From assembly GCA_039105265.1 (NCBI GenBank), contig JAPFFF010000030.1, positions 248,001 to 312,000 of the forward strand: DNA of 64,000 nucleotides, in the 5' to 3' direction. Below, piece after piece: positions 38,246 through 48,857 of this stretch (position 1 is its first letter; every line of letters begins with the position of its first letter). Source of the DNA: Tritrichomonas musculus. Lineage: Eukaryota > Parabasalia > Tritrichomonadida > Tritrichomonadidae. The notes beneath the pieces were generated by a model. It ran no database searches, had not been told where the DNA came from, and was given only the letters and a program-made list of their open reading frames with translations. The position numbers and the translations under genes are program-made.

Positions 38246-40858
38246 ATGGAAATCGAAATTAAAGGTAATCTTAGAATAAAAATCAATCCAAAAAACAATA
38301 CCGCTTCTATTACTAAATCACCCAAAGCCTCTGGACAAGTTTCCATTCCACATTTTGCAGAATATGAAAATAAAAATTTTAAAATAATCTCTATTGAAGC
38401 CAATGCATTTACTAATTGTAATATTGATTCATTAACATTTGCAAAAGACTCTGAAGTTGAAACATTTGACGAGAATTGCTTTTTATCAGCCAAGATCAAG
38501 AAACTCGAAATTCCAGCCAAAGTCAAGAACCTTCACGGCAAGATGTTTGACAAATCTCTAACAGAAATAACAATTTCACCGAACAATGAACACTTTACAA
38601 TCTACAAAAAGGACTTCCTTCTTAGCAAAGTCAACAAATCGAGTGAAAAATTTGATGTTCTTATTTTTGCACTTTTTGACATTGAAGAAGCGGTTATTCC
38701 ACCTCAAATAAAGGTCATTAAAAAGGACGCATTTGCCAACCACGACAAGCTTAAATCTGTCAAATTTCCACCAAACTCAGAGCTCAAATGCATCGAAGAT
38801 TTCGCCTTTGGAAGCAGCATTGAAAGTCTATCGTTGCCATCGTCAGTTGAGCTGATTGGCGATGATTGTTTCTTCTGGACACCCAATCTTCAAAAAGTGG
38901 AAATTTCAGAAGAAAACGATCATTTCAAATTGATAGATGGCAAATATATAGTGAAAGAAAGTGTGCCAGGAAGCTCAATCTTTGATGCCATCATCTTTGC
39001 CAGACGCGACATAAAGAGCATCGTCATTCCGCGGCACATCAAAGCCATCAGCAACAACGCCTTTCAGTACTGCGCGTGCCTAGAAAATGTCACTTTTGAA
39101 GACAACTCGTCACTCGAGCTAATCAAAAAGTGCGCATTCCAGCACGTTTCTGGTCCTGAGAAATTGTTTCTGCCACCGTCATTGAAAGAAACCGGCGGTT
39201 ATTCGTTTTCATACATCAAAAATATCAAGTCAATTGAATTTCTTGGAAATTCTGTCAAAATTGGCGAAAGTTGCTTCATTTCTTGCAGCAATTTATCAAC
39301 GGTGACTTTCCCAAATGCTGACCAAATATCATTCGGATCACGGACAATGGCGCACACGCCTGATAACGCAAGGATTCTTGTCAGGAAAAGTGCAAAGCTG
39401 TCTGGAACTGACCTCGCCCACTCAAAGAACCAGATCGGCTACATTGATGACAGCTCAGAAACAGTTAAAAGAATAGTAGAAAACGTGACAGCAATAAGCG
39501 ACGACGACCAATTAAGCAGCGAAGAAATTGAAGATCTTGCTGACATCTATTTGCAGACAGGTGGCGAAATATCAAAATTGAAAGAAGACAATAAAAAAAT
39601 GAAAGATATCATCAAGAAAATGAAAGAAGAAAACGCAAAACTAAAACAAAACTTCACTAAACTGAAGCAAGACAACGCAGCACTAAAAGAAGACAGCAAA
39701 AAGATGAAAGATGAAAGCAACAAAATTAAAGATGAAAGCAACAAAATTAAAGATGAAAGCAACAAAATTAAAGAAGAAAACACTAAGATTAAAGATGAAA
39801 GCAACAAAATTAAAGAAGAAAACACTAAGATTAAAGATGAAAACAACAAAATTAAAGATGAAAACACTAAGATTAAAGATGAAAACACTAAGATTAAAGA
39901 TGAAAACACTAAGATTAAAGATGAAAACTCAAATTTGAAGACAAAAGTGAAGGAACTTGAAGAGAAACTTGAAGCAGAAAGCAGCAAGCTAGCAAAGGCC
40001 AAAATCAAAAAACTGGAACTTTTTGATCCCGACAGAATCGATGCGCTGAAAGTTGAGAAGACGATAGGAAGAGGCAGCCAGTCAGAAGTGTTTGAAGTGA
40101 CTCGCGAGCAGCGCCTTGCTTTGAAAGTTCTCTTTGTCGAAGGAATCAACAAGAACGACAAACAGCTACAGCTCTTCCTGCACGAACACGAGATCCTCTC
40201 CTCTCTCTGCCACCCGAACATTGTGAAGACATTTGGCTTCTGCTACGGCGATGCCCGGCACGCGCCGTCCATTCTTCTGGAGCTCTGCGAGCAGAACTTG
40301 AACGACAGGATCGGCGACATGGATAAAATTGAGAAGGTCTGTTCGATCATTGAAATTACAGAAGCAATGGAGGCCGTCCACGCGGCCAGCATGATTCACC
40401 GCCACTTGAGGCCAGAGAACATCCTGTTTGACATCGAGGGACACGTCAAAATTAGCGACTTCGGCGTTGCTTCCATCGTCGACGTTGAAGGCCAGAGACA
40501 GTCGAAGTCAAGCGACATTGGAACATCGAAGTTCATGGCGCCCGAGCTCCTCAAGGAAAGCGCGAAGTGCGACGGCAAGGTCGATGTGTACTCGTTTGGA
40601 GTTGTGGTGTTCTTCATACTGAGTGGTGGAAAACTGCCAAAAATAACGGTTGCTGAGCAGGCAAGTGGGAAGAAGGCCTCGATTCCGTCGTACATAAATA
40701 AAGTATCGCGCGATCTTATCAATAGCTGCTGGTCAGCATCGCCAAGTGAGAGACCGTCATTCACTGATATCCTCGATGTCATCAAAAAGAATAATTTCAG
40801 GCTGATTGATGGTGTTGAAAAAAATATCATTGAAATTACAAATTTTGTAAATCTTTAA
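38246..40858 (+). CDS. LRR-coiled-coil-protein kinase fusion
   Basis: 870 residues. Residues ~1-400 are BspA-like LRRs with the same spacer units as the gene at 24198 (SSEKFDVLIFALFDIEEAVI). Residues ~430-590 form a long coiled coil made of a 21-bp, seven-residue tandem repeat (IKDESNK, IKEENTK, IKDENTK). Residues ~600-860 are a kinase domain: GRGSQSEVFEV glycine loop, LALKVL with the VAIK-type Lys, DFG (738) and an APE motif. The catalytic loop reads HRHLRPEN (718 onward), with His for the catalytic Asp and Arg for Lys, so phosphotransfer is doubtful. It may be a pseudokinase that senses through LRRs and dimerises through the coil (inference). No TM or signal peptide. The kinase part is markedly GC-rich. 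Confidence 0.88.
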   Translation: MEIEIKGNLRIKINPKNNTASITKSPKASGQVSIPHFAEYENKNFKIISIEANAFTNCNIDSLTFAKDSEVETFDENCFLSAKIKKLEIPAKVKNLHGKMFDKSLTEITISPNNEHFTIYKKDFLLSKVNKSSEKFDVLIFALFDIEEAVIPPQIKVIKKDAFANHDKLKSVKFPPNSELKCIEDFAFGSSIESLSLPSSVELIGDDCFFWTPNLQKVEISEENDHFKLIDGKYIVKESVPGSSIFDAIIFARRDIKSIVIPRHIKAISNNAFQYCACLENVTFEDNSSLELIKKCAFQHVSGPEKLFLPPSLKETGGYSFSYIKNIKSIEFLGNSVKIGESCFISCSNLSTVTFPNADQISFGSRTMAHTPDNARILVRKSAKLSGTDLAHSKNQIGYIDDSSETVKRIVENVTAISDDDQLSSEEIEDLADIYLQTGGEISKLKEDNKKMKDIIKKMKEENAKLKQNFTKLKQDNAALKEDSKKMKDESNKIKDESNKIKDESNKIKEENTKIKDESNKIKEENTKIKDENNKIKDENTKIKDENTKIKDENTKIKDENSNLKTKVKELEEKLEAESSKLAKAKIKKLELFDPDRIDALKVEKTIGRGSQSEVFEVTREQRLALKVLFVEGINKNDKQLQLFLHEHEILSSLCHPNIVKTFGFCYGDARHAPSILLELCEQNLNDRIGDMDKIEKVCSIIEITEAMEAVHAASMIHRHLRPENILFDIEGHVKISDFGVASIVDVEGQRQSKSSDIGTSKFMAPELLKESAKCDGKVDVYSFGVVVFFILSGGKLPKITVAEQASGKKASIPSYINKVSRDLINSCWSASPSERPSFTDILDVIKKNNFRLIDGVEKNIIEITNFVNL
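39709..39930 (+). repeat. 21-bp heptad-coding tandem repeat
   Basis: About eleven copies of a 21-bp unit (AAAGATGAAAGCAACAAAAT and variants) each encode one coiled-coil heptad. Two variants (DESNK and EENTK/DENTK) alternate and then one is amplified, showing stepwise expansion. Confidence 0.9.
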
Positions 40859-41302
40859 GTTAATTTTATATCAATAAACATACAAGTATTATTTAAAAAA
40901 ATGGAATAAAAATTTATTTTTATATCATTATCCATTTTTTAGTCAAATTTTTTTTTGTAAAAAAATTTTATGCGATTCAATATTATTAAAATTAAACAAT
41001 TCATTCAAACTTTCTTAGAGTATTCAAAATATCAATTATTTTATTGAAATGATTCAAAAATGATTCAAAAATATTTTCAAAAATAATATTATGATATCTC
41101 ATAAATTATAAAATATGACAATAATATTATTGATTAAATTCAGTTTCAAAGAATATATATATATAATATCATAAAATAAAAAAACAATATTGAAAAACGA
41201 CCGACTTTTTTATATTAATTAAAAATTGGTAAAAAATAGTTTATTCAATTCAATTTCATAAATATCCTTCAATTTCATAAAACAGTCAATATCAATATTT
41301 TT
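40859..41302. other. Gene-free AT-rich gap
   Basis: No gene, repeat family or RNA was recognised. Short ATTCAAAAAT-type redundancy lies near 41050. Confidence 0.5.
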
Positions 41303-42592
41303 ATGGAACATTTCAGCAAGCAATGCATACTAACAATATATGCCAATCAAAGAAAATCGACAAACTTAATCTATAAGAAAGATATCAATAATCCTAATTT
41401 ATCTTTGTTAAATTGCGGAATATTAATCATGAATTTCAGTTTAGGTATAAGTATGTTTTATTTTGATGGAATATACAACAAAGGATTTATTTTTATAATC
41501 TTTTTTCTAATTTTTGGATATATTATCAATATACTTTCTTTCATTCTTTATATCAAATGCTGTGTTTATGGGCTTTCTTTTTCATATGCAACATTATGGA
41601 CGAATTCAATTGGAAAATACTTTTCCTGGTTACCAGATTTTTTTATTACTTTTTGCTATTTTCCATTTACGTTAAATTATTATCATGAGGCTACCTATTT
41701 AATACAAGAAATCTTAAATTACATAAATAATTATATATATATTCCTTCGATTTTCTCTAATATACTAATAATATTGTACATTTATTTAGCTATCCCAAGT
41801 CTGTTGATAAATTATGCCAAAGAAATCAATGGTTTGGTTGTTATTTCATGGATCAAATTAATTTGTTTAATATTATTGATTACTATTCATTTATATGAAT
41901 GTTTTCAAATAAAATATAAAGAAAAAACTTTTTCAATAAGTAATAACGTACAAATTTCAATGAAAGGTCAATCTATTGTAAATATTTTTGGATTAATATT
42001 TTCAATCTGTTTCACAGGTCAACAGCCAATTGTAGAACATGTTATCCAGGTCATGAAAACTCCAACTTTTGAAAGAACAACTACTGTTTATTTGAATTCA
42101 ACTTTGATTTCTTTTTTAATATCATGTTTTGTTTCAATCTTGTCAACTTTGTTTTTTGGAAGAGATACAATAAAAAATTCAATTATAGAATTATATGATC
42201 CTTCATCTATTGCAGTTTTGGCCAAAACAATCTTTTTACTATATATTTTAATGACAATGCTTTTTTGGGAATGGGTTGAAGCTAGACATTTTTCCCAAAT
42301 TTTTACAGGTACTTGGGAACTATCTAAATGGATGGATTGCAAAAAAATTCCAAATTTTTTATCTTGTTTAATTATAATTGTTTTAAACATTTCCGGTAGC
42401 TTTTTCCCATCACTACCAACAAAAATATTTAAAACAATCGGAGCAATTGGAACAATTTCTGTTTGTTTGACTTTTCCATCAATCTTTTTTTTAAAATATT
42501 ACAAGTTGAGGAATGCACGCATAATTTGGGGCATAGTTGCTGTTGTTCTGATTATTGTTGGTATAGCTTCAATGATACTTCTAATTTTATAA
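41303..42592 (+). CDS. Amino acid transporter, AAAP (Aa_trans) family
   Basis: 429 residues, almost entirely hydrophobic, with about eleven TM helices. The N-terminal NCGILIMNFSLGISMFYF block and the ICFTGQQPIVEHVIQVMKTP segment fit the Aa_trans fold, which moves neutral or cationic amino acids with protons. Length is typical (about 400-480). The N-terminus is cytosolic and short. Substrate cannot be read from the sequence. The start is the first in-frame ATG. Trichomonads depend heavily on amino-acid uptake, which fits. Codon use is very AT-rich compared with the kinase gene upstream. Confidence 0.85.
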   Translation: MEHFSKQCILTIYANQRKSTNLIYKKDINNPNLSLLNCGILIMNFSLGISMFYFDGIYNKGFIFIIFFLIFGYIINILSFILYIKCCVYGLSFSYATLWTNSIGKYFSWLPDFFITFCYFPFTLNYYHEATYLIQEILNYINNYIYIPSIFSNILIILYIYLAIPSLLINYAKEINGLVVISWIKLICLILLITIHLYECFQIKYKEKTFSISNNVQISMKGQSIVNIFGLIFSICFTGQQPIVEHVIQVMKTPTFERTTTVYLNSTLISFLISCFVSILSTLFFGRDTIKNSIIELYDPSSIAVLAKTIFLLYILMTMLFWEWVEARHFSQIFTGTWELSKWMDCKKIPNFLSCLIIIVLNISGSFFPSLPTKIFKTIGAIGTISVCLTFPSIFFLKYYKLRNARIIWGIVAVVLIIVGIASMILLIL

Positions 42593-42781
42593 TATTATTT
42601 TAGAAATTTCTAAATTAACAGAAAAATTGCGAAGTATTTCAGCTTTATATCATGAATTTTGAATTTATATCTATTAATAAAGTTAAATTAACAAAAAATT
42701 GATTTGTATATTTTTTTTTCTCAAAAAACATAGGTATTCCAACGATTAAATTTCTCAGAAAATTTAATTCCAATTAATTCT

Positions 42782-42910
42782 TAATATAGCATCGAGTTTT
42801 CTACTAGAATAGCCTTCATTGACCTTAAAATAGGATAAGCATTTCTATTCGACCAAACATAATTTTTTTTTTTAGAACAATAAAATAGGAGAAAACTCGA
42901 TGCTATATTA
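42782..42910. mobile_element. 129-bp MITE-like element with 21-bp inverted ends
   Basis: TAATATAGCATCGAG at 42782 and its exact inverted copy ending at 42910 share 21 bp without mismatch. TA or TTAA borders are possible. The interior is non-coding. It lies just downstream of the transporter gene. Confidence 0.6.
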
Positions 42911-43015
42911 AAATAAAGATCCTAAAGAGTACTAGTAGCGTTCATTTTGATTGAGCGGAGCGCAACCAATTATCAATATCAATATTATATTGCCCAAGAG
43001 TTCTCAAAAAATCAT

Positions 43016-43136
43016 GAAAAATGGCTAAGCAGGTATCATATATTACGTAATCAGTGCAATACTTTAAATTTAGCAAAAATGAAAAATGGCTAAGCAGGTA
43101 TCATATATTACGTAATCAGTGCAATACTTTAAATTT
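43016..43136. repeat. Tandem duplication with 65-bp period
   Basis: Two identical ~55-bp copies (GAAAAATGGCTAAGCAGGTA onward) start at 43016 and 43081. Each contains the 10-bp palindrome ATTACGTAAT. No gene is involved. Confidence 0.85.
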
Positions 43137-43434
43137 GATTATTTTAATTCAATTTTTCACTTTTTTGAGAGTATCCGACCAATAAAATCATTATATAAAA
43201 TCATATTTATAAAAGTAAAATGCATTTTTAAAATTTTTTTTTTTTTTGTAAAGGTGAAATGATTGACCATTTTATAAAAAGCTTATAATCACTCTGTGGG
43301 CAAACCAATTCACATTACTCAAGATTTCTAGATTATTTACTATTATTATATAGTTTTATAAACTTTTAATTTCATTTTAACATATAAAACAAAAATTATA
43401 AAGCGATTATATTTTATATAAAATATAAACTTAA

Positions 43435-43526
43435 GTGTTGCCCTTCGGATGTTTTAAAAATTACGTTCTGATCAACAAGCTGCGAAAACATGTCAAATCG
43501 TTGAAGGAAGAAAATTCATCCTTGAA
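43435..43526 (+). pseudogene. Short coiled-coil coding scrap joined to enolase tail
   Basis: Just before the enolase-tail fragment, one frame reads LRKHVKSLKEENSSLKIG, a leucine-zipper-like stretch unrelated to enolase. It looks like a scrap of another gene fused at the duplication edge. The call is tentative. Confidence 0.3.
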
Positions 43527-43694
43527 AATTGGAAATCACTCATCACTGACCTATCAGTTGCTTTTGGAGCACAGCAAATTAAAGCAGGTGCACTGGCCAG
43601 AGGTGAATGTGTTCAGAAATACACCCGTCTTTTACAAATCTACGAATATCTTAAAGCTAATAATCTATATGAACCATCTCCAAACTCATGGTAA
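43527..43694 (+). pseudogene. 3' fragment of enolase-like gene
   Basis: Encodes the last ~54 residues of the enolase part of the kinase-enolase gene (SLITDLSVAFGAQQIKAGAL, then QKYTRLLQIYEYLKANNLYE) in inverted orientation to the copy at 51386. It ends at the equivalent stop. Everything upstream is missing because the inverted duplication ends here, so it cannot be functional. Confidence 0.9.
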
Positions 43695-43758
43695 AAAAGT
43701 CATTCATTCTTTTTATATTATTAAAAAAACGAATAAATCAAATAAAAAATATTTTTTT

Positions 43759-45768
43759 TTACTGAATATGCATCCATTTCCTCATTGCCGCAATGATCGT
43801 TGGATCACGGTGAACTCGTGTATAACCAGTCCCGCTATATGCCTTTCCATTTTCTTCGTAAGCCTTGATGTAAGAGCGAGATTTGCAAGTTTCACATGTC
43901 GTCTTGCAAAGGCTGCAGTCACTCTTTCCATCTGGAATTGATTTCACTCCATTTTCGAAGTAATAAGAAGAAAGGACCATCCTAATTGGATAGTCGTTAT
44001 CATTATCTTTGGCACCATCTGGATTCTCGAACAAGTGGACTTCGAAAGCGCGATGAGTCTCTGGAGCACAACCTTTAACAAGAACGCAACCTTGCGCGTG
44101 CATATCTCTAGAAGAAGAGCCATCATTCTGTTGATCATGATCATCGTTTTGGATAACTTTTCTTGTCATCGCGACACGGCCACCATCATTCCAAGGTTCT
44201 ACTGGATAACCGCTCCACCAAATCTTTACCTTGTCGATATCTTCAGCCGTCAAACCTTGATCTTTCATTTGGTTCTCGAAGTAAGTAGAGAAAGAGTATT
44301 CTGAATCTCCCATTAAAAGTTGAGATTCGCCACCTGTCAAAACTTCCAACCATGTGAACCAGTCCTCGGGTAAATCTCCACCCATTCCATCCTTGAATTT
44401 CTTAAAGATCGCTGCCAAATCCTTTGGATGAATGTGCTTCGCTGCATCAACACGGAAACCGGTGATACCGATGGAAAGCAAATCAACGAAATAATCGGCA
44501 ATTCTTTGGCGAACATATTCTTTGCTTGTGTCCAAATCAGTAAGACCTGTCAACCATCCTGTGTTCAAATTCATTGGATCAGCCCATGAATTGCATGCTT
44601 TATCGCAATGGAAGTCCATTGGTCCATAAGGAACAGCTGGATATTCAAGGACATTTCGTGGTTCGCCCCAAGAGTTCGTACCAAACGTATAAGAAGGTGT
44701 GTAATAAGGTGATTGCGAATCTTCTGCGGAAGATTGTTTTCCTGGCCAATAAGTGCATGCTGCGTTTGGATTCCTATGTTCTTGTGCATCGTTTCCTCCT
44801 CCTGACATATGATTAACAACGGCATCCGCATAAACACGGACACCATAAGAACGACATGTCTTGATCATATTTCGCAATTGTGAACGTGTTCCCATACGAC
44901 CTTGAAGACGATATGAAACTGGCTGATACATGAAATACCATGGATTCAATTCATTTTCAAATGGCTGCGTCGACATGACTTGTTCTTGATGTGGGAATAC
45001 TTTGACGCCCAAATAGCCTGCTTCTGCAATGTGCTTGCATTCTTGTGCAATGTCATCATCTGGCCAGCCAAACATCTCGACAATCGCGCCTTTCTTTCCA
45101 TTACGATAATCGCCTGATCGTTGCTTAAGTGGCTCAATGTTCCATATGAAATCGAGTTCATCAAGTTCAAGTGTTTCGCCTGTCGCTGCTACAATTTTAA
45201 CTTTCGCAAGGCCTGTGTATGATGAGTCATAAACTTTCGTGTTTTCTTTTTGTGCAACGCCATCAAAGTAGTAGGTAAGATCAAGAGCATGATGTGTCTT
45301 GGTAATAATTGTAACTGTGCAGCTCTTTCGTCCCGCTGAATAGGTTTGGCGTGCATAGCCAACTAATGTTGACATATCTTGATATCCTGGTTTCCAATCT
45401 GATTCTCCTCGCTTGGGAGTGTTCCACAAGTGATTGGCCCATTTCTCTGGCATGTCGCCTGGCGCATTGTATGATTGATCTGGGCAGCTGAAGGAATCTA
45501 ATATCGTGCATTCTTGCTTGGTTGAATATGTGGAATATGCACGTGAAACATTGGCTGTGTTTGGTTGAATTGAATATTTACGAGAGAGCACTCCAGATTC
45601 TGTGGATTTGGTTCCTTGATTTCGGAATGAAAAATATCCAATTAAAACTCCAACAAGAAGACCTACTGAAACGCATAATGCAAGTGAAACATACTTTTTA
45701 ATTGAATTTTTCTTGCTGCTTTGTGTGCTTTGATTTGAAATCAAAGGTTGATCATGCATTTCTTCCAT
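43759..45768 (-). CDS. Membrane-anchored alpha-amylase (GH13), copy 1
   Basis: 669 residues from MEEMHDQPL, the start shared by both copies; the frame continues a few codons upstream but that part is not conserved. Residues ~26-46 are one TM segment after a short basic tail (type II signal anchor), so the enzyme faces outside or a vacuole lumen. Residues ~60-220 form a beta-rich region possibly binding carbohydrate. The GH13 barrel follows: VYADAVVNHM (region I), GFRVDAAKH with nucleophile Asp ~441, TWLEVL with acid/base Glu ~475 and NDDHDQ with Asp ~545. It would cut alpha-1,4 glucan bonds of host or food starch and glycogen. A Cys-rich tail (CSLCKTTCETC) ends the protein. It is nearly identical to copy 2. 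Confidence 0.93.
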   Translation of the reverse strand: MEEMHDQPLISNQSTQSSKKNSIKKYVSLALCVSVGLLVGVLIGYFSFRNQGTKSTESGVLSRKYSIQPNTANVSRAYSTYSTKQECTILDSFSCPDQSYNAPGDMPEKWANHLWNTPKRGESDWKPGYQDMSTLVGYARQTYSAGRKSCTVTIITKTHHALDLTYYFDGVAQKENTKVYDSSYTGLAKVKIVAATGETLELDELDFIWNIEPLKQRSGDYRNGKKGAIVEMFGWPDDDIAQECKHIAEAGYLGVKVFPHQEQVMSTQPFENELNPWYFMYQPVSYRLQGRMGTRSQLRNMIKTCRSYGVRVYADAVVNHMSGGGNDAQEHRNPNAACTYWPGKQSSAEDSQSPYYTPSYTFGTNSWGEPRNVLEYPAVPYGPMDFHCDKACNSWADPMNLNTGWLTGLTDLDTSKEYVRQRIADYFVDLLSIGITGFRVDAAKHIHPKDLAAIFKKFKDGMGGDLPEDWFTWLEVLTGGESQLLMGDSEYSFSTYFENQMKDQGLTAEDIDKVKIWWSGYPVEPWNDGGRVAMTRKVIQNDDHDQQNDGSSSRDMHAQGCVLVKGCAPETHRAFEVHLFENPDGAKDNDNDYPIRMVLSSYYFENGVKSIPDGKSDCSLCKTTCETCKSRSYIKAYEENGKAYSGTGYTRVHRDPTIIAAMRKWMHIQ

Positions 45769-46282
45769 TTTAAAAATGATATAATAAAAAATGAAAAAGA
45801 ACAAAAAAGATGTTATATCTTTTCAAAAACATTTATATATTTAATATAAATTAATATATGATAATAAATTATTTCATAATGATTAAATGATAAAATATAT
45901 TTATAAATAAATAATATTTAAATAAGATACTTAAATTCTTTTTTTGAACCCTGAAATTGAATACTAATTTAAAATAAAAAAAATATTTCTATGAAAGAAC
46001 CATTTTGTAACAATAACTATTCAATTTTCTGAACTAGCAGGTGAACTCTTTCACAAAATTTAAGAACTTAAAATTTTAACAATAAAGTCAGATTCAAAAT
46101 GCTTGGAAAAACATTCAATTTTTTTCAATGTTTCTCACAAAAAATTCATTCAGCTCTGGACAAATTGACCTAATAGATTCCGACTTTATTTACAAAAGCA
46201 ACAATGATGTTCTTTTAGAAAAGAATTTATTTCAATTTTTTCTTTGTTTAGAGTAGCCTTTACTATTTATATGAATATAATA
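45769..46282. other. Upstream region of amylase copy 1
   Basis: The first ~310 bp match the upstream region of copy 2. TCATTTTT lies about 12 bases before the amylase ATG in both copies and fits the trichomonad initiator. The rest is AT-rich without features. Confidence 0.5.
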
Positions 46283-48005
46283 CAGTAGTGTTTTTAATAT
46301 GGTAACGGTATTTAAAGTGGTAACGCTTTTTTTTTAGAAAAAAAAATTTAAAAATACAAAATTTAATTTTTTTCGACATAAAACAGAGTTTATTTAAATT
46401 AAATTATATAATAATATTTACCATTATTTATATGATATTAATCACAAGGTTGTGTATCTATCTGTCTCAAATCACCAAAGTTTTTCGTCAATCAATGAAA
46501 AAAATTAAAGCATGATTATAAACATGTACATCAAAGTAATATTTTATTTAAGAATATAAACATATTATATATTATGAGAATATTAATAATTATTAATTAA
46601 ATTTGTAAAAATAAAATTGTTGACTATAAAAAGGAGTATATCTTTGATATTTTGGAGACCGTTTACTTTTCATGATAAAGAATTGATTCATTTATCTATA
46701 AAATGCTGTTATTTATAAATAATATTTATAAAAACATATTTGCATTTAAAGATGTATTTAACTTATTAGAAGTCAGAGTTGATTTTCATTCTGAGACTTA
46801 TTGAGAGAACTTTTTCATCATCTTTCAATTTTGTGCTATCTTTATCCCGACAACATAACAGATTACTGTAATTACAAATTAAAAATTAGTTAAAAACTAT
46901 TAAAACATATTTATATATTGATATAATGCAATAAGATAATATGTTTTGCACAAGATAATGGTTTATCTTCATCAATTGATAAACGTCCAAAAATTATAAA
47001 CGAACAGCAAAACAAATATTCAAATTTTGTTTTTTTTAGACAATTTTTATCTCTTATGTTTCAGCATTTTATATACATATTTATTTCATTAATAAATTTC
47101 ATTGATACTTTTTCAAATTCGATTTTTATAGAAAAAATAATCATATTATAATCATTAGATAATTCATCGTTTTTTATTATCAAAATCATTGAATTGATAT
47201 AATATCGAACTAAAATTCGATATTACATCCTTTTGATTCTTTTTGGTGAGAAAGAGAAAAATTATGAAATTTTTTTGCTTACAACTATGTATTTTTCAGT
47301 TTTTGAGATCATTATAAGAATAGGAAACTTCTAGTATAGATTATTACTTTTATGTTATTATTTTAATAATACAGCGCAATAAACTATATATTTATATAAT
47401 AAAGATAAATTGATCAATCTTCTAATTTAGGTTATAATTCAATTTAATTTGAGTCTTTCAAAGCATATTCATTTGACCTATAAAAAGCATTATGCTTGAG
47501 TTAAAAGTAAATAGTATAGTAAAATAATAAAATTCTTCTAATATACAATCAAATATAAAAAGGATTTAAGGAAATAATCAAAAGCACTCAGAAGAATTTT
47601 TTATTTTGTATAAACACTTATGAAAATGGTTACATTTTTTAAATAATTTTTATTTTTCAAAAGAAAGTATTTATCATTTATAATTAAATGATGAATAAAT
47701 TATGAATGATGAATAGATGCTAAACTAATTATATAAGAAAATATCAAAAATTTTAAAAAGGTAATGAAGTAATTTGATTTTAACTTTTTAAATTGGTTGA
47801 TGAAAAACTTTGGTGATTTGAGACAGATAGATACACAACCTTGTGATTAATATCATATAAATAATGGTAAATATTATTATATAATTTAATTTAAATAAAC
47901 TCTGTTTTATGTCGAAAAAAATTAAATTTTGTATTTTTAAATTTTTTTTTCTAAAAAAAAAGCGTTACCACTTTAAATACCGTTACCATATTAAAAACAC
48001 TACTG
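46283..48005. mobile_element. Tc1/mariner-like non-autonomous element
   Basis: Begins CAGTAGTGTTTTTAATATGG and ends with its inverted complement, and TA lies outside each end (46281-46282 and 48006-48007), as expected for Tc1/mariner target duplication. The terminal inverted repeats are ~213 bp (46283-46496 and 47793-48005) and nearly perfect. The ~1.3 kb interior has no transposase ORF, so it would need a transposase from elsewhere. It sits in the spacer of the amylase inverted duplication. Confidence 0.8.
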
Positions 48006-48569
48006 TATAAAATATAAATAATATTTATAAAGTATAATGATCTAAAAATGTTTATTCATGAAGAAATAAGCGAAAATAAATATGAAAACGATAATTTTTA
48101 ATTCAATTTATATAATTTTATTTTTATAAAAGTTAAGTGTTTTCCTTCCAAACCGACGTTCTCGTCCCAAACCGTCTCTACTATATATCGATAATTTGCC
48201 ATCGATATCCATTTTTGCGATATCAAACCAATGGTTGACTGTCCACAACTTTTTCAAAGGAATCTGTCAAAAAGCAACGTATTTTTTTACACCAGCTGTC
48301 CATATTTGGACAGCCCTTCAAATTTTGAATTGATATTTGTTGTGATTTGAATTAGAAAATTTTTGTTTTTTTATCGTAATAAAATTTTTATTGTTTTTCA
48401 ATATTTGATAAAAATTTATATCAAAGTTTTTCTCTCCATTTTATCTTAAAATTCAGGTTCTATCTTTAAAACATTTTGATTTTAAATCATAAGTGTTCAA
48501 TTTAATTTGAATTTAAGATATTATGCGTGCATTCCTCAATTTGAATCCTACTATATATTTATTATAAAA
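48006..48569. other. Spacer between element and right duplication arm
   Basis: No gene was recognised. It is slightly less AT-rich near 48140-48310 and contains the hairpin CTGTCCATATTTGGACAG at 48296-48313. Confidence 0.5.
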
Positions 48570-48857
48570 TGTTAAAATTTTAAGTTCATTAAATTTGTGA
48601 AAGAGTTCACCTGCTAGTTCAGAAAATTGAATAGTTATTGTTACAAAATGGTTCTTTCATAGAAATATTTTTTTTTATTAGAAATTAGTATTCAATTTCA
48701 GGGTTCAAAAAAAGAATTTAAGTATCTTATTTAAATATTATTTATTTATAATTATATTTTAATATTTGATTATTATGAAATAATTTATTATAAAATATTA
48801 ATTAATATTAAAATATAACTGTTTTTTGAAAAGATATAACATCTTTTTTGTTCTTTT

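Larger units (their letters stand above)
43527..46081. repeat. Left arm of large inverted duplication
   Basis: The enolase tail, the amylase gene and ~310 bp upstream of it recur inverted at about 48570-51543 with only scattered differences. Edges were judged where identity is lost (CACTCATC at the outer edge, AAAATTTTAAC at the inner edge). Confidence 0.85.

Noticed and set aside
39547-40221. Long antisense ORF (224 codons) opposite the coiled coil
   Set aside because: It is the mirror of the heptad repeat on the other strand; its Ser/Leu repeats follow from the 21-bp unit.
48296-48313. Hairpin as transcription terminator
   Set aside because: No adjacent gene ends there, and factor-independent hairpin terminators are not expected for trichomonad mRNA genes.
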